Shown piece after piece: positions 1-5,098 of a DNA stretch of 5,098 nt. The notes beneath the pieces were generated by a model, which was not told the DNA's origin, searched no databases, and saw only the letters and a program-made list of their open reading frames with translations. The DNA is taken from NCBI GenBank assembly GCA_028715585.1, contig JAQURN010000101.1, positions 1 to 5,098 of the forward strand, written 5' to 3'. How positions within the stretch are numbered: the stretch's first letter is position 1; every line of letters starts with the position of its first letter. The position numbers and the translations under genes were made by a program. This stretch comes from Actinomycetota bacterium. Lineage in GTDB: Bacteria; Actinomycetota; Geothermincolia; Fen-727; JAQURN01.

Positions 1-27
1 AAAAATCCCAGCAAAGAGAGGTGCCAC
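1..27 (-). CDS. Possible start of a further operon gene (9 codons only)
   Basis: On the minus strand a strong GGAGG (35-39) stands 7 bases before GTG at 25-27, which opens the short frame MAPLFAGIF up to the window edge. In the same frame a TAG (31-33) lies three bases upstream, the usual spacing between consecutive genes of an operon. This frame differs from gpsA, which is still open here. No function can be read from nine residues. It could be chance, or the true next gene with gpsA overlapping it, or with gpsA frameshifted so that it ends at that TAG. Confidence 0.35.
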
Positions 28-1093
28 AGGCTAACCTCCGTTTCGTCCGCGTAAAAACCTTAGGGCACGGGGGTGAAAGCACGGCAGCGATAAAGGATGA
101 GATGCTTTCCCTCCCATCCACTACATCGGCGACCCTCTCAGCAAGTGGAAGATGGAGACCAAGCGAGCGGGCTCTATTGACAACCTCAAAAGCACTCGAG
201 GCGCCTTCAGCTACTCCCTTTCTCGCTTCAAGCGCGCCTCCACTTGCAATTGCCCTCCCAAAGGCATGGTTTCTGCTTTTAGGGGATACGCACGTGGCAA
301 CGAAGTCGCCCACTCCAGCGGGCGTCCAGATAACACGGGAGTCGCCGCCGATTGCCTCTATGAAAAGCCTGGTTTCTTCTAGCCCTCTCGAGACAATGAG
401 CCCGGTGGCATTCGCCCCAAAACCAACGCCAACCGCAATCCCACATCCTATGGCATATACATTCTTCAATGCCCCCGCGCACTGAACGCCAAGGGGGTCA
501 TAAAGGCTCATAAATCCTAAAAGTCTGGACGAAAGCCTTTCCCTCCATAAGTCAACAGAATCTTTTTTTTGTCCAGCAATAACGGCTAAGGTAGGGAAGC
601 CCCCACAAATTTCATTGGAAAGGCAGGGACCGGAAATTACTAGTGGTTCACCCGACATGGGGTAAGCGGACGAGCAAGCCACCTCCTCGAAAACCTCGAT
701 TGCTAAAAGTCCAGTATGCCTCTCGAAGCCCTTAGTCGCTATCAAAACCTGGGGCATTTTCCTTTCTCGCCACTCGAGCTTGAAAAGCATGGATGCGACA
801 TCGCGCATCCCTGACGAAGGGACCGCTATCAATATGGCAGACGAAAATTTGACCGCCTCGAGTGAAGTGGAGGAAAAAACGTTATTCGGCAGAGTAACCT
901 TCCCAAGGTATTCCTCGTTTAGGTGAAGCTCGTTTATCTTTCGGGAAATCTTCTCCCTCCTCGCGATGAGCAAAACGTCGTCGAATCTTTCCGCAAGCGC
1001 AAGGCTGAGCGTGGTTCCCCATGAGCCCGCGCCAACGATTGCTATGCTCTCGCCGTTGGAAGATATTTTTCTCGTTGCGCTTTTTGAGTTCAC
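1..1093 (-). CDS. gpsA: NAD(P)H-dependent glycerol-3-phosphate dehydrogenase GpsA (3' end not in window)
   Basis: Cytosolic enzyme reducing dihydroxyacetone phosphate to sn-glycerol 3-phosphate, the backbone for bacterial phospholipids. I translated the minus strand by hand; 364 codons are open and run off the left edge. The N-terminal Rossmann motif GAGSWGT is at residues 21-27, followed by IAVPS (89-93), ATKGFE (119-124), SGPCLSNE (154-161), ALKNVYAIGCGIAVG (208-222) with the conserved lysine, and AGVGDFVATC with SRNHAFG (259-279), all in family order. The GTG at 1091-1093 is chosen because GGGAG lies 8 bases upstream; an in-frame GTG at 1106-1108 is the alternative. It gives about 15 residues before the nucleotide-binding strand. 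It starts 28 bases after the membrane-protein stop, so it is likely cotranscribed with the sigma factor. The family usually ends near 330-340 residues, but here the frame stays open with a Cys-containing tail of about 24 residues, so the 3' end may carry a frameshift at the G5 run 69-73 (C5 in the coding strand) or overlap the next gene. Confidence 0.95.
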   Translation of the reverse strand, partial: MNSKSATRKISSNGESIAIVGAGSWGTTLSLALAERFDDVLLIARREKISRKINELHLNEEYLGKVTLPNNVFSSTSLEAVKFSSAILIAVPSSGMRDVASMLFKLEWRERKMPQVLIATKGFERHTGLLAIEVFEEVACSSAYPMSGEPLVISGPCLSNEICGGFPTLAVIAGQKKDSVDLWRERLSSRLLGFMSLYDPLGVQCAGALKNVYAIGCGIAVGVGFGANATGLIVSRGLEETRLFIEAIGGDSRVIWTPAGVGDFVATCVSPKSRNHAFGRAIASGGALEARKGVAEGASSAFEVVNRARSLGLHLPLAERVADVVDGRESISSFIAAVLSPPCPKVFTRTKRRLACGTSLCWDF

Positions 1094-1121
1094 CTTTGTA
1101 TCTCCCACTAAGCTCCGGGCA

Positions 1122-1469
1122 TCAAGCCGTGCCTATAGGGGCAAGCTTCTCTCCCTCGCCCTTTCCACGCCTTCTAAGTATCCGCAAGGCTGAAAACGCC
1201 GCTACGAAAAGCCCCAATGCCGCGCCGCCAAAAATCCAGGGGTAAAATCGGCGGGTCGGGGTTTCCTTTTCTTCTTCGTTTGAACCCATGGAAAGTAATT
1301 CCACCGCTTTTATCACGCAATCGTATAAATCTTCTGGAGCCTCGATGCGCCTGACCATCCGCAGCGCCTCCTCTAATGAGCCTAACGCACGGGGGTCAGC
1401 GGCTTTTTCCTTTCCTCCGATGGAATAAACAAACGAACGAATCCAATTCTTGAGACTTGCCTCTGCCAA
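1122..1469 (-). CDS. Small single-pass membrane protein, putative anti-sigma factor
   Basis: 115 residues, not recognised as a named family. The N-terminal 70 or so residues look helical and charged, including a segment IEAPEDLYDCVIKAVELL (42-59) resembling the 'AP-x-L-x3-V' helix often found in anti-sigma proteins. One hydrophobic helix follows (about 76-98), then a short basic tail with RILRRRGKGEGEK. There is a single cysteine and no HxxxCxxC, so the classical zinc-binding anti-sigma motif is absent. The start is TTG at 1467-1469, one base after the sigma-factor stop, with GGGGGAG (1477-1483) 7 bases upstream inside the last sigma codons; this suggests translational coupling. Position immediately after an ECF sigma gene is the main argument for an anti-sigma role. 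Topology is uncertain because basic residues flank both ends of the helix. It could instead be an unrelated membrane protein. Confidence 0.8.
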   Translation of the reverse strand: MAEASLKNWIRSFVYSIGGKEKAADPRALGSLEEALRMVRRIEAPEDLYDCVIKAVELLSMGSNEEEKETPTRRFYPWIFGGAALGLFVAAFSALRILRRRGKGEGEKLAPIGTA

Positions 1470-1470
1470 G

Positions 1471-2145
1471 TTACATCTCCCCCTTCAAAACCTCGAAGAG
1501 AATGGCTTTGCCCCTGCGTTCCCAGGTCTTAGCAGTGCTCACGGGAACACCCAAAACTTTTCCCACCTCTCGGTATGTCATTCCTTCTGTATAGCGAAGA
1601 ATCAAAACCGCCCTGTAACGCGGGTCTAAATCGGCTAGAGCCTCGTCCACAAGTTCCACCATCCGCGTGGAAATGCTCAAATCCTCAGGATTGTCGCTTT
1701 TCTCTCCCCCCGAATAGACATCCACGGACGGGCGGTCGGGTATTCCCCCCTCTTTATAACAAGCGTCCAAAGAAACCATGCCCTTCCCTTGGAGTCTGAG
1801 GTGGTCTATTGCCGCGTTTGCCCCTATCCTGAGAAGCCATGGTTTGAAAGGCCTCCCCGCCTTAAAAGAATCCATATTCTCGTATGCGCGGAGAAAAGCT
1901 TCCTGAGTCAAATCCCTCGCCTCTTCTCTTCTGCCCACAAGCCTGAAAATAAGGTTATAAAGGGAATCCTGGTATTTCCTAACCAACTCCCCAAATGCTT
2001 CGACTTCTCCACTCTTCCATCTCCTCACGAGATTCGCATCACTTGACGCATCACGGCGCATCAACTGCGAGAACTTTCCTTTCTCCACCATCCGCTTCGA
2101 GGTGGAAGATTCTGCTTTGCCTCTTTTACCCTTCCTATATTTCAT
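1471..2145 (-). CDS. ECF-type RNA polymerase sigma factor (sigma-70 family)
   Basis: Alternative sigma factor with only regions 2 and 4, which directs RNA polymerase to a dedicated promoter set. With the ATG at 2143-2145 it has 224 residues. Region 2 spans about 38-117, with EAFGELVRKYQDSLYNL, the core-binding DLTQEAFLRAY (78-88) and PWLLRIGANAAIDHLR (102-117). A long, polar linker follows (about 118-160). Region 4 spans about 164-220, with LADLDPRYRAVLILRY, then the helix-turn-helix MTYREVGKVLGV and PVSTAKTWERRGKAI. The recognition helix reads TAKTWERR where relatives usually have a TVKSRLHR-like sequence. Start choice is open. ATG 2145 has GGGG 8 bases upstream, TTG 2172 has no ribosome site, and ATG 2061 would give a protein starting MRRDASSDANLVRRW, more typical of the family. 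The Lys/Ser-rich first 29 residues may thus be untranslated. The stop TAA (1471-1473) is one base from the next start. Confidence 0.95.
   Translation of the reverse strand: MKYRKGKRGKAESSTSKRMVEKGKFSQLMRRDASSDANLVRRWKSGEVEAFGELVRKYQDSLYNLIFRLVGRREEARDLTQEAFLRAYENMDSFKAGRPFKPWLLRIGANAAIDHLRLQGKGMVSLDACYKEGGIPDRPSVDVYSGGEKSDNPEDLSISTRMVELVDEALADLDPRYRAVLILRYTEGMTYREVGKVLGVPVSTAKTWERRGKAILFEVLKGEM
1477..1483 (-). promoter_or_regulatory. Ribosome-binding site for the TTG-started anti-sigma candidate
   Basis: GGGGGAG on the minus strand lies inside the last codons of the sigma gene, 7 bases before the TTG at 1469. It is what justifies a TTG start. It also implies that ribosomes finishing the sigma factor reinitiate on its partner. 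Confidence 0.6.
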
Positions 2146-2171
2146 ACGAGATACCCCGCCAATCGGTTTCA
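2145..2171 (-). promoter_or_regulatory. Candidate ECF-sigma promoter (autoregulatory), TGAAAC-N17-CGTA
   Basis: Minus strand: TGAAAC at 2166-2171 and CGTA at 2145-2148, with 17 bases between. The known sigma-W-type ECF promoters are TGAAAC-N16-CGTA, so this is one base long in the spacer, or N16 if the -35 is read as TGAAACC. It sits just upstream of the ECF sigma gene, where autoregulation would be expected. Transcription would begin near 2137, after the ATG at 2145, so use of this promoter requires a downstream start such as ATG 2061. Motif match only. Confidence 0.35.
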
Positions 2172-2195
2172 AAATTCTACAAGCTGATTTCTCGG

Positions 2196-2222
2196 TTGTC
2201 TCGCTAAAGTTAGTAATATACT
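2196..2222 (+). promoter_or_regulatory. Candidate promoter for glpD
   Basis: Plus strand: TTGTCT (2196-2201) and TATACT (2217-2222, 5 of 6 to TATAAT), with a short 15-base spacer. The start would be near 2229, leaving a leader of about 57 bases. The short spacer suggests a weak or activator-dependent promoter. It shares bases with the divergent sigma-operon -10. Confidence 0.3.
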
Positions 2223-2254
2223 GCTAAGGAATCGCGGTCAAAGAACTAAATTAG
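2204..2254. repeat. Cluster of CTAA/TTAG tetramers in the divergent control region
   Basis: CTAA-AG-TTAG lies at 2204-2213, a lone CTAA at 2224-2227, and CTAA-A-TTAG at 2246-2254. The three CTAA starts are 20 and 22 bases apart, about two helical turns. The cluster covers both overlapping -10 boxes. It may be a regulator binding array; with four-base units the evidence is modest. Confidence 0.3.
2213..2241 (-). promoter_or_regulatory. Candidate housekeeping promoter for the sigma operon
   Basis: Minus strand: TTGACC (2236-2241) and TATTAC (2213-2218) separated by 17 bases, matching the sigma-70 consensus at 5 of 6 and 4 of 6 positions. The expected start near 2206 gives a leader of about 60 bases to ATG 2145. 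Its -10 overlaps the -10 of the opposing glpD promoter candidate. Confidence 0.4.
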
Positions 2255-2272
2255 CTACGGGCAATTCAAGCA

Positions 2273-2278
2273 GAGGAG
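2273..2278 (+). promoter_or_regulatory. Ribosome-binding site of glpD
   Basis: GAGGAG 7 bases before ATG 2286; it fixes the glpD start. Confidence 0.7.
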
Positions 2279-2285
2279 CAGCAAG

Positions 2286-3932
2286 ATGCAGAAAACACGG
2301 GAAGAAGTGCTTGAAAACCTCAAATCAAAATCCTATGACATCTTGGTAATCGGGGGTGGCGTAACTGGCGCCGCAATCGCGCGCGATACGGTGATGCGGG
2401 GATTTACCTGCGCCTGCATCGATAAAGGAGACTGGGCTTCTGGCACTTCCAGCCGGTCATCAAAACTCATACACGGGGGTTTGCGCTACCTCGAGATGTT
2501 CGAATTCCACCTAGTCTTCGAGGCATGTCGGGAAAGAAAAATCCTGCTTGAAATCGCTCCTCACCTCGTCTATCCACAACCTTTCACCTATCCAGTATAT
2601 AAAGGCGACAAGAACGGGTTGTTCATGATATGGGCAGGGATGTGGCTCTATGACATCCTGGCTCTGTTCCGAAACGTCGAAAACCACAAAATGTACCTGA
2701 AAGAAAAAGCGCTCGAGCTCGAGGAGGGGCTCGATGAAGAGCGCCTAAAAGGCGCGGGCGTCTTCTATGACTGCTCCACCGACGACGCGCGCCTCACCCT
2801 TTCCTTCGTACTTTCCGCCATGGACAATGGAGCGGACTGCGCGAATTACCTCAAGGCAATTGCTCTTCTCAAGGAAAGGGGGCAAATCCGCGGAGCAAGG
2901 GTTCGTGACACGATTGAGGGAAAGGAGTTCGACATAGAAGCAAAGGTCGTCATCAACGCCACTGGCCCATGGGACGACGAAACCTGCTCCCTCGACGAGC
3001 CAGGCTCGCCTTCGAAGCTAACCCTCACGAAGGGAGCGCATTTCATCGTTCCGCGTGGGAGACTCAGAACCAGAAACGCCCTTCCGATACTTTCCCCGAC
3101 TGACAACAGGATGATGTTCATAATCCCAAGAGGAAATTTCACCTTGGTCGGAACAACTGACACTTATTACGAAGGAGACCTGGAAAAACCTCATGCCACT
3201 CGCGAGGACGTAGAATACATGCTGGAAGCAACAAACCATTCCCTTCCAAAGGCGAATCTCGACAAAGCAGATATCATATCCACTTACGCGGGACTTCGAC
3301 CCCTCGCGATGCAGGAAGGAGGGGAAGATGTAGCGGAGAGCAAAGTTTCAAGGGAGCACAGGATATACGAAGGGCGCTCCGGCCTCTTTACCATAGCAGG
3401 AGGCAAACTCACCACGGCAAGGTCGATGGCGGAAGAAATGGTTGACCTCGCCTCGGAGAAACTGACGAGAAATTTCGGAATAAAAGCAAAGCGCCCTTGC
3501 CTGACAGATAAAACTCCAGTCCTTGGAACGCCAGATCTTGATACCGAAGCAAGGGTAAGAGCTCTTTCCAGGCATTTGAAGCTCGACGACGCAGTCTTAG
3601 GTAATCTCTTCAAGCAGGGGACCGCGGCACTGGGGGTTCTTTCCCTAGTGGAAGAAAACCCTAATCTGGGAGAGCCTATTGTCCCTGGTATCGGGTATTT
3701 GAAAGCGCAGGTAACCTTCGCCGCTCGGCAGGAAATGGCAAAATCACTCGAGGATTTCATGATAAGGCGCTCGGAGATTTTCTATACTGCTACAGACCAA
3801 GGGCTTGCGGCAGTGCCGGTCGTGGCGTCCATTCTCGCAAGAGAGCTCGGATGGGATGAGGTCGAAAAAAAGAGGCAAATCGAGAAATACAAGGATACCG
3901 TCGCAATTTCGAGGCTTTACGCAACAGAGTAG
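2286..3932 (+). CDS. glpD: FAD-dependent glycerol-3-phosphate dehydrogenase GlpD (aerobic type)
   Basis: Peripheral membrane flavoenzyme oxidising sn-glycerol 3-phosphate to dihydroxyacetone phosphate and passing electrons to quinone. It has 548 residues, a normal length for the family (roughly 500-560). The FAD-binding motif DILVIGGGVTGAAIARD is at 18-34. The family block SGTSSRSSKLIHGGLRYLE is at 52-70, PQPFTYPVYK at 97-106, VVINATGPWDD at 221-231, RMMFIIPRGNFTLVGTTDT at 275-293, STYAGLRPL (332-340) with its conserved arginine, and AGGKLTTAR at 371-379. The C-terminal helical domain follows (about 405-540) with VTFAARQEMAKSLEDFMIRRSE (476-497). ATG 2286 is preceded by GAGGAG (2273-2278) at 7 bases. 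It is divergent from the sigma operon and opposite in reaction to gpsA. No glycerol kinase or facilitator gene is visible, so a role in balancing the G3P pool or feeding the respiratory chain is as likely as glycerol catabolism. Confidence 0.96.
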   Translation: MQKTREEVLENLKSKSYDILVIGGGVTGAAIARDTVMRGFTCACIDKGDWASGTSSRSSKLIHGGLRYLEMFEFHLVFEACRERKILLEIAPHLVYPQPFTYPVYKGDKNGLFMIWAGMWLYDILALFRNVENHKMYLKEKALELEEGLDEERLKGAGVFYDCSTDDARLTLSFVLSAMDNGADCANYLKAIALLKERGQIRGARVRDTIEGKEFDIEAKVVINATGPWDDETCSLDEPGSPSKLTLTKGAHFIVPRGRLRTRNALPILSPTDNRMMFIIPRGNFTLVGTTDTYYEGDLEKPHATREDVEYMLEATNHSLPKANLDKADIISTYAGLRPLAMQEGGEDVAESKVSREHRIYEGRSGLFTIAGGKLTTARSMAEEMVDLASEKLTRNFGIKAKRPCLTDKTPVLGTPDLDTEARVRALSRHLKLDDAVLGNLFKQGTAALGVLSLVEENPNLGEPIVPGIGYLKAQVTFAARQEMAKSLEDFMIRRSEIFYTATDQGLAAVPVVASILARELGWDEVEKKRQIEKYKDTVAISRLYATE

Positions 3933-3962
3933 CAATCCACGGTAAGGAGAGGCAAATTCGGC

Positions 3963-3994
3963 TATAATATCTCTAGGAAATTTCAACCTGGAGG
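3963..3994 (+). promoter_or_regulatory. Candidate promoter -10 box and ribosome site of the zinc-ribbon gene
   Basis: A perfect TATAAT lies at 3963-3968, but no convincing -35 is found 16-18 bases upstream (CGGTAA at 3940-3945 is the closest), and there is no TGn extension. Transcription would start near 3975. A strong GGAGG follows at 3990-3994, 9 bases before ATG 4004. The gene can therefore be expressed apart from glpD, although only 71 bases separate the two and no terminator is seen between them. Confidence 0.45.
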
Positions 3995-4003
3995 TACCCC
4001 TAG

Positions 4004-4849
4004 ATGGTTAAGTGTGAATTCTGCGGAGCTGAAGTGTCACGAGGTGCACTCGCATGCCCGGCTTGTGGCGCTCCCATCTCAAAAAAGGCTCTAGAGGCAT
4101 TAGAGGCGGAAGAAAAAACCGCCCCTGAAGCGGAAATCCCAGTTCCAGTTGAAACCCGGGGGATCAGTGAAGAACCCGTGCCAAGCGCGGTTCCTCCACT
4201 AGAGAATCAACAAATAGGCCTTCAAAGCGAAACACCTGGCGTTCTCAGCCCTGAAGAAGCTGGCCTTACGGGTGGCTACAAGGAAGGATATCCCAGTTTT
4301 TCAGTCGGGGGAGCAGGGGAGCAAACCACGGATGACCCGTTCGGTTTAAGCATCAGCGAAGAGACGCCTAGAATAGTGGAGGCAGAAGAAGAGGGTTTCG
4401 ATTTCCACAAGGTCTGGAACATAATCGTCACTATCTTTACGGTAATCATTGCCGGCGCCATCATAGCTTTTGCCGTGTACTTTGGCTTCCTGCGGGAAAA
4501 GGGGCCCTCAAAAAGCGCGCCCGCCCAAGCTGTTCACACGCTCTGCATGAGCGTGGTCTCGGGAAATTCAACAAAAGTTAGTGAAACAAGCGTGCCGAAC
4601 TCCGCTACGGTAGCCGCGCTCCAGAACATCATCGATTCCCTTTCTCAGTCAGGAATGGTAACCGTCAAGAAATTAAGGGTCAAAACCGAGAATCTGAGCG
4701 AAACCAAAGCAACAGCGAGAATCGAGGAGTTTAGCGTTGCGGTGACATCTCCAGGGGGAGAACAGAAAGTCACCGACATACTCAACTTGGAGTTCCCGAA
4801 TACTGTCGAATTGATTTACCAAGGGGGAAAGTGGATTGTGGTGAGTTAG
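4004..4849 (+). CDS. Zinc-ribbon membrane protein with extracytoplasmic C-terminal domain
   Basis: 281 residues of unknown function. A four-cysteine zinc ribbon at the N-terminus has C4, C7, C18 and C21 (CEFC and CPAC). A long acidic, proline-rich, low-complexity linker follows (about 33-132). One membrane helix spans about 138-163, with the sequence VWNIIVTIFTVIIAGAIIAFAVYFGF from residue 137. The C-terminal domain (about 168-281) has an initial helix, a second helix (about 202-216), then beta strands ending GGKWIVVS. That pattern resembles DUF4878/NTF2-like domains, where the 'GKW' strand is typical. There is no signal peptide, so the ribbon is probably cytoplasmic and the C-terminal domain outside. 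The layout recalls the TcaA/YvbJ proteins of Gram-positive bacteria, though I cannot show homology. ATG 4004 follows a strong GGAGG. The linker is rich in Glu and Pro, unlike its neighbours. Confidence 0.9.
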   Translation: MVKCEFCGAEVSRGALACPACGAPISKKALEALEAEEKTAPEAEIPVPVETRGISEEPVPSAVPPLENQQIGLQSETPGVLSPEEAGLTGGYKEGYPSFSVGGAGEQTTDDPFGLSISEETPRIVEAEEEGFDFHKVWNIIVTIFTVIIAGAIIAFAVYFGFLREKGPSKSAPAQAVHTLCMSVVSGNSTKVSETSVPNSATVAALQNIIDSLSQSGMVTVKKLRVKTENLSETKATARIEEFSVAVTSPGGEQKVTDILNLEFPNTVELIYQGGKWIVVS

Positions 4850-4850
4850 G

Positions 4851-5098
4851 CTAGTCCTCTTCTGAACCACTTGCGCTTTTCCTAAACCTCTCTACAGGTA
4901 TCCCACAGAGGAACTCGAGCATCTCCTTCCCGGTATTCCGATATTGGTGCTCGAGCACCGGCGGGATAAATACCACATCTCCTCTGATTACTTGCTCTTT
5001 CTTCCCCTCGATTAAAACCTCTCCGCTTCCAGATACAACGAAATTTTCGTGCTCGAAGGGATGAGAATGCCTGGGGGTGTAGACGCCGGGTTCACTCT
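4851..5098 (-). CDS. Small cupin-domain protein (5' end not in window)
   Basis: The 81 C-terminal residues of a minus-strand gene, stop TAG at 4851-4853, open to the right edge; its start is outside. Both cupin motifs are visible: motif 1 has G-x5-HSH-x4-E (residues 4-17 of the fragment), and motif 2 has GDVVFIPPVLEHQYRN (39-54), with the histidines and glutamate that usually hold a metal ion. The tail LEFLCGIPVERF resembles stand-alone single-domain cupins. Members of this superfamily act as isomerases, dioxygenases, sugar-binding or regulatory proteins, and the fragment does not say which. It converges with the zinc-ribbon gene, one base between stop codons. Confidence 0.88.
   Translation of the reverse strand, partial: SEPGVYTPRHSHPFEHENFVVSGSGEVLIEGKKEQVIRGDVVFIPPVLEHQYRNTGKEMLEFLCGIPVERFRKSASGSEED
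4946..4959. repeat. 14-bp perfect palindrome inside the cupin gene
   Basis: GGTGCTCGAGCACC is a perfect inverted repeat with no spacer and contains CTCGAG. It encodes part of cupin motif 2 (VLEH) on the minus strand, so coding constraint may be enough to explain it. Confidence 0.5.

Noticed and set aside
21..485. Plus-strand open frame of 154 codons
   Set aside because: It lies opposite gpsA, whose minus-strand translation matches the family motif by motif; the plus frame is a low-complexity Ser/Pro/Ala product with no recognisable domain.
2170..2172. TTG as the sigma-factor start
   Set aside because: There is no Shine-Dalgarno upstream and it only lengthens an already atypical N-terminus; ATG 2145 or ATG 2061 are better.
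1789..2207. Plus-strand open frames opposite the sigma gene
   Set aside because: They are shadows of the sigma coding sequence; the reverse strand carries clear region 2 and region 4 motifs.
2228..2263. ECF-type promoter in the plus direction before glpD (GGAAT near 2228 with TACGG downstream)
   Set aside because: Spacing and -10 do not fit a known ECF consensus, and the only good match (TGAAAC/CGTA) points the other way.
3284..3760. Minus-strand open frame of 158 codons
   Set aside because: It is antisense to the conserved C-terminal part of glpD and has no convincing ribosome site or domain.
3988..4002. Hairpin around GGTACC as a glpD terminator
   Set aside because: The palindrome is only six bases, has no following T run and overlaps the ribosome site of the next gene.

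Overview
The window is bacterial. It has Shine-Dalgarno-led genes, GTG and TTG starts, an ECF sigma factor with its partner gene, and two sn-glycerol-3-phosphate (G3P) enzymes. Base composition looks roughly balanced. The lineage cannot be fixed from the sequence. A zinc-ribbon/single-TM/C-terminal-domain protein and the absence of any archaeal G1P enzyme fit an uncultured Gram-positive-type lineage, but this is weak inference.

Left half, minus strand (2145 down to 1): an apparent operon of an ECF sigma factor (about 1471-2145), a small single-pass membrane protein in the anti-sigma position (1122-1469, one base after the sigma stop), and gpsA, the NAD(P)H-dependent G3P dehydrogenase (1093 to beyond the left edge). 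At the left edge a good ribosome-binding site and GTG (25-27) suggest another gene begins there, in a different frame from the still-open gpsA. Gene overlap or a frameshift at the G5 run 69-73 (C5 in the coding strand) would explain this.

Middle: a compact divergent control region (about 2146-2285) holds two oppositely directed promoter candidates with overlapping -10 boxes, a cluster of CTAA/TTAG tetramers, and a TGAAAC-N17-CGTA element like known ECF promoters, overlapping the preferred sigma start codon. Rightward from it runs glpD (2286-3932), the FAD-linked, quinone-dependent G3P dehydrogenase.

Right part: a separately promoted gene (4004-4849) encodes an N-terminal four-cysteine zinc ribbon, an acidic/proline-rich linker, one membrane helix and an extracytoplasmic C-terminal domain, an architecture resembling TcaA/YvbJ. 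It converges, with one base between stops, on a partial minus-strand cupin gene (4851 to beyond the right edge).

How they may work together: GpsA makes G3P from DHAP for phospholipid synthesis and GlpD burns G3P back to DHAP with electrons going to quinone. The two opposing enzymes sit on either side of an ECF sigma/membrane-partner switch, with gpsA in the same transcription unit. The most interesting hypothesis is that an envelope- or membrane-sensing sigma system adjusts the G3P pool. This is inference from layout and promoter motifs only.
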